7,020 bases of DNA from assembly GCA_020050475.1 (NCBI GenBank), contig JAGVKP010000051.1, positions 1-7,020 of the forward strand, written 5' to 3'. The notes below the pieces were generated by a model, which saw only the letters and a list, made by a program, of their open reading frames with translations, did no database searches and was not told the origin of the DNA. Below are positions 4,846 through 7,020 of this stretch, piece by piece. Each line of letters begins with the position of its first letter. Position 1 is the stretch's first letter. The translations under genes were made by a program, and so were the position numbers. This DNA comes from Candidatus Babeliales bacterium (GTDB lineage Bacteria; Babelota; Babeliae; Babelales; JACPOV01).

Positions 4846-7020
4846 ATGATTCCATTAAAATTACAGCTCAAAAATTTTTTGAGCTACGGACCGCAACTGC
4901 AAACCATTGATTTTGCCCCACATCATTTAATCTGCCTCAACGGCAAAAATGGTCACGGAAAATCAGCACTCCTTGACGCCATGACCTGGGCAATTTGGGG
5001 CCAGGCGCGCAAAACATCAGCCACCGCCAAACCAGACGCACAGCTTTTGCGCTTGGGTCAGACCCATATGCTCGTTCTTTTTGAATTTAGCTTTAATGGG
5101 CAGCTCTATCGCATACGCCGCGAATATGCAGAACAAAATGGCAAACCGCATGCAACGCTTGATTTTGTACTGATCGACGCCCAGACTTCTCGCGCACATC
5201 CACTTACCGATAAAACGATTAAGGCAACACAAGAAAAAATTGAATCTTTAATAGGCCTTGATTTTGATTCATTTGTCAATTCTGCTTTTTTGCGACAGGG
5301 GCAATCGAATGAATTTTCAAAAAAATCGCCAAAAGAACGCAAAGAAATTCTGGCATCAATTTTGAATTTAGAAAATTATGAAAAAGTACGGGCATCAGCC
5401 CTTGCACGCGCTAAAGAGGCCGAACAAAAAATAAAGCTCAATCAAGAGCTCCTTAAAAATCTTGCAATCATGAGCGAAAAAAGCGCGAATTTGACCGATC
5501 AGCACCAAAGACTCGTTGCTGATCTTGCGCAACTGGAAAAAAATCTGCACGAATCAGAGCAAAAAAAAACATGGTACGAATCACAAGAAAAAGAACTTGA
5601 TTCAATCAATCGCCAACTGGATGCTAATTTGATACAGCTCAAGCAGCATCATCAAGATAGTAAAGGCTGCAAAGAGCAGCTTTTACCGGCAATCAATCAC
5701 TGGCGCTCTGTTAATCGCGCACAGCGTCAATCAATACCTGAATATACTGAAACTGAATATGCTCATTTGAAAAATGAGGCACGCTTTCATCAAGAGAACT
5801 ATGACAAGCTCATGATTCTTAAGGATGCATATCTGAATGCCTCAGAACAAAAAGAGGCTGAGATAAAATCTTTTGCACGCCGGCTTTCAACTGAAAGACA
5901 AGCGCAACAGAACAAGCTCGAGTTAATCATCAAGCAGTTAACGCAAACCACAATGGAATATCAGAATGTTCAGATAGAAAAAGAGAACATTCTTGCAGAA
6001 ATTGCGGAAATCGAACAAGAAATCGGGCGGCTACATAAGCTTGTTTTTAACTTAAACACGAAAATGCAGGATAAAAAAAACTTTTTGAGCATTTTTGAAA
6101 AAAGAAAAACCTATTATCATCAATGGGCGGCTCTGCATAAATCACTCACACAAAAGCAAACGCATCTGCATGATCAAAAAGCTATTTTGGCAGATTCAAA
6201 TAACCCAAGTTGCCCCGTATGCGAGCAGAATGTATCTGCTGCACGCAAACGCTTTTTACTTTCTCAAGTATGCACCGATGAAGATCTGGTCACCCGCAAA
6301 ATAGATCGACTATCACGCGTGCTCAGCTCACTCAAACAGATACTTCTTGCTCAGCATGAGCATCTTAAAAATTTTGAGTCAATTGAAAAAGAGCATACGC
6401 AATCAGTACACCACCTGGAGCAGCGCAAGATACAGTTGTCAAAACTTAAAACACACGTTTTTACGCTCGATGAAAAGCTAACTCACTTACCTACAGTAAT
6501 TAATACTCAAGAAAAAAACTGTCAGCACCAACGCGATATATGCCGTTCACTAGAAGAACAGATCGCAAATCCAACCGCATACAATTCGGCAATAGCCACC
6601 CTGCATGAGCACGTTTTAGCTCTTAAAGAAAAAATTGACACGTCCCCCTATGACCTTTTACAGCATGAAAAAATTAAAAATCGAATGGCCCAACTTGAAG
6701 CACAGCGAACTGAGCAAGCCTTACAAGCGGCAAGCCGAGCTCAGCACAAAGAGCTTTTTCAAAAAATAATACTGCTGCTTAATGAGCTGCGTGCATTAAG
6801 AAAAAAAGCTCACCTACTTGATGATCAAATTAATCGACTCGAAAATGAAAAAAAGCCGCTTATTACTGCGCTGCAAGAGTATGATTCATTCAAGCAATCC
6901 ATCCAGAAGATGTATGCCCACAAAGAAGAACTTATTGAAAATCGCGGCCGATTGACCAGTGAGCTTAATCAAATTGAAAAAGCATCTCAAGAAAGCAGGC
7001 AACTCAATCTTGCTATTACA
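4846..7020 (+). CDS. sbcC: SbcC/Rad50-type DNA repair ATPase, partial (right end cut)
   Basis: 725 codons without a stop, running off the right edge. With SbcD/Mre11 this family forms an ATP-dependent nuclease that opens hairpins and processes double-strand-break ends. Visible are the typical Rad50 start (LKNFLSYG, 9-15 region), Walker A GKNGHGKS (33-40), and a Q-loop region around RQGQSNEF (150-157) followed by KKSPKERKEIL. A first coiled coil (about 170-445) is broken by a proline-containing stretch near 275-305. The zinc hook CPVC has Cys456 and Cys459, and a second coil runs from about 465 onward with proline breaks near 576 and 601. Signature motif, Walker B and D-loop lie beyond the window. 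From hook symmetry I estimate a full length of roughly 900 residues. The ATG is the natural start but has no clear Shine-Dalgarno. The upstream neighbour is the divergent phosphohexomutase, so sbcD is not in its usual place before sbcC. A run of nine A occurs at 5561-5569. Confidence 0.93.
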   Translation, partial: MIPLKLQLKNFLSYGPQLQTIDFAPHHLICLNGKNGHGKSALLDAMTWAIWGQARKTSATAKPDAQLLRLGQTHMLVLFEFSFNGQLYRIRREYAEQNGKPHATLDFVLIDAQTSRAHPLTDKTIKATQEKIESLIGLDFDSFVNSAFLRQGQSNEFSKKSPKERKEILASILNLENYEKVRASALARAKEAEQKIKLNQELLKNLAIMSEKSANLTDQHQRLVADLAQLEKNLHESEQKKTWYESQEKELDSINRQLDANLIQLKQHHQDSKGCKEQLLPAINHWRSVNRAQRQSIPEYTETEYAHLKNEARFHQENYDKLMILKDAYLNASEQKEAEIKSFARRLSTERQAQQNKLELIIKQLTQTTMEYQNVQIEKENILAEIAEIEQEIGRLHKLVFNLNTKMQDKKNFLSIFEKRKTYYHQWAALHKSLTQKQTHLHDQKAILADSNNPSCPVCEQNVSAARKRFLLSQVCTDEDLVTRKIDRLSRVLSSLKQILLAQHEHLKNFESIEKEHTQSVHHLEQRKIQLSKLKTHVFTLDEKLTHLPTVINTQEKNCQHQRDICRSLEEQIANPTAYNSAIATLHEHVLALKEKIDTSPYDLLQHEKIKNRMAQLEAQRTEQALQAASRAQHKELFQKIILLLNELRALRKKAHLLDDQINRLENEKKPLITALQEYDSFKQSIQKMYAHKEELIENRGRLTSELNQIEKASQESRQLNLAIT

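Noticed and set aside
5017..5342. Minus-strand frames opposite the sbcC N-terminal lobe
   Set aside because: They are antisense to the conserved Rad50 ATPase lobe and Q-loop, and overlap each other in different frames.
1..7020. CRISPR array, insertion sequence, phage or toxin-antitoxin module
   Set aside because: There are no regularly spaced direct repeats, transposase motifs, terminal repeats or paired small ORFs with signals; the genes are housekeeping in type apart from the AAA+ protein.

Overview
The window looks like ordinary chromosome from a small-genome, moderately AT-rich bacterium (estimated by eye at about 40% G+C). It is gene-dense, with short intergenic gaps, bacterial-type promoters, a tRNA gene that encodes its CCA end, and frequent A and T runs. 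The AAA+ protein with a secretion signal and the overall gene style remind me of Candidatus Dependentiae (TM6) or another host-associated lineage. That placement is a weak inference: no rRNA or clade marker is present.

Layout, left to right. (1) Positions 1-35 hold a hairpin plus T-run that looks like the + strand terminator of a gene lying left of the window. (2) A CAU-anticodon tRNA, most likely tRNA-Ile2, lies on the minus strand (35-110) with its own promoter (137-165). (3) A minus-strand gene (205-1320) encodes a single-domain AAA+ ATPase that starts with a likely Sec signal peptide. It has a strong Shine-Dalgarno and up to two candidate promoters in the 164-bp gap before it. (4) A compact minus-strand operon follows the order phosphomannomutase/phosphoglucomutase (4718-3315), endonuclease IV (3318-2494), glyceraldehyde-3-phosphate dehydrogenase (2486-1485, GTG start). 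The first two genes overlap by four bases (ATGA) and the last two are seven bases apart. (5) A 127-bp divergent intergenic region separates this operon from (6) a plus-strand SbcC/Rad50-type ATPase gene that starts at 4846 and runs open off the right edge. Its N-terminal ATPase lobe, first coil, zinc hook and most of the second coil are visible; the C-terminal ATPase lobe is not.

Functionally, the operon combines hexose-phosphate interconversion (sugar nucleotides for envelope glycans), base-excision repair and glycolysis. The divergent neighbour is a DNA-end-processing protein, so two repair proteins flank or sit inside a sugar-metabolism operon. I see no mobile element, CRISPR array or defence island. 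The most unusual items are the signal peptide on an AAA+ ATPase, a near-identical leader and ribosome-binding segment in front of two separate transcription units, loss of the usual NAD-specificity residues in the GAPDH, and glycine-to-cysteine changes in two active-site loops of the phosphohexomutase.
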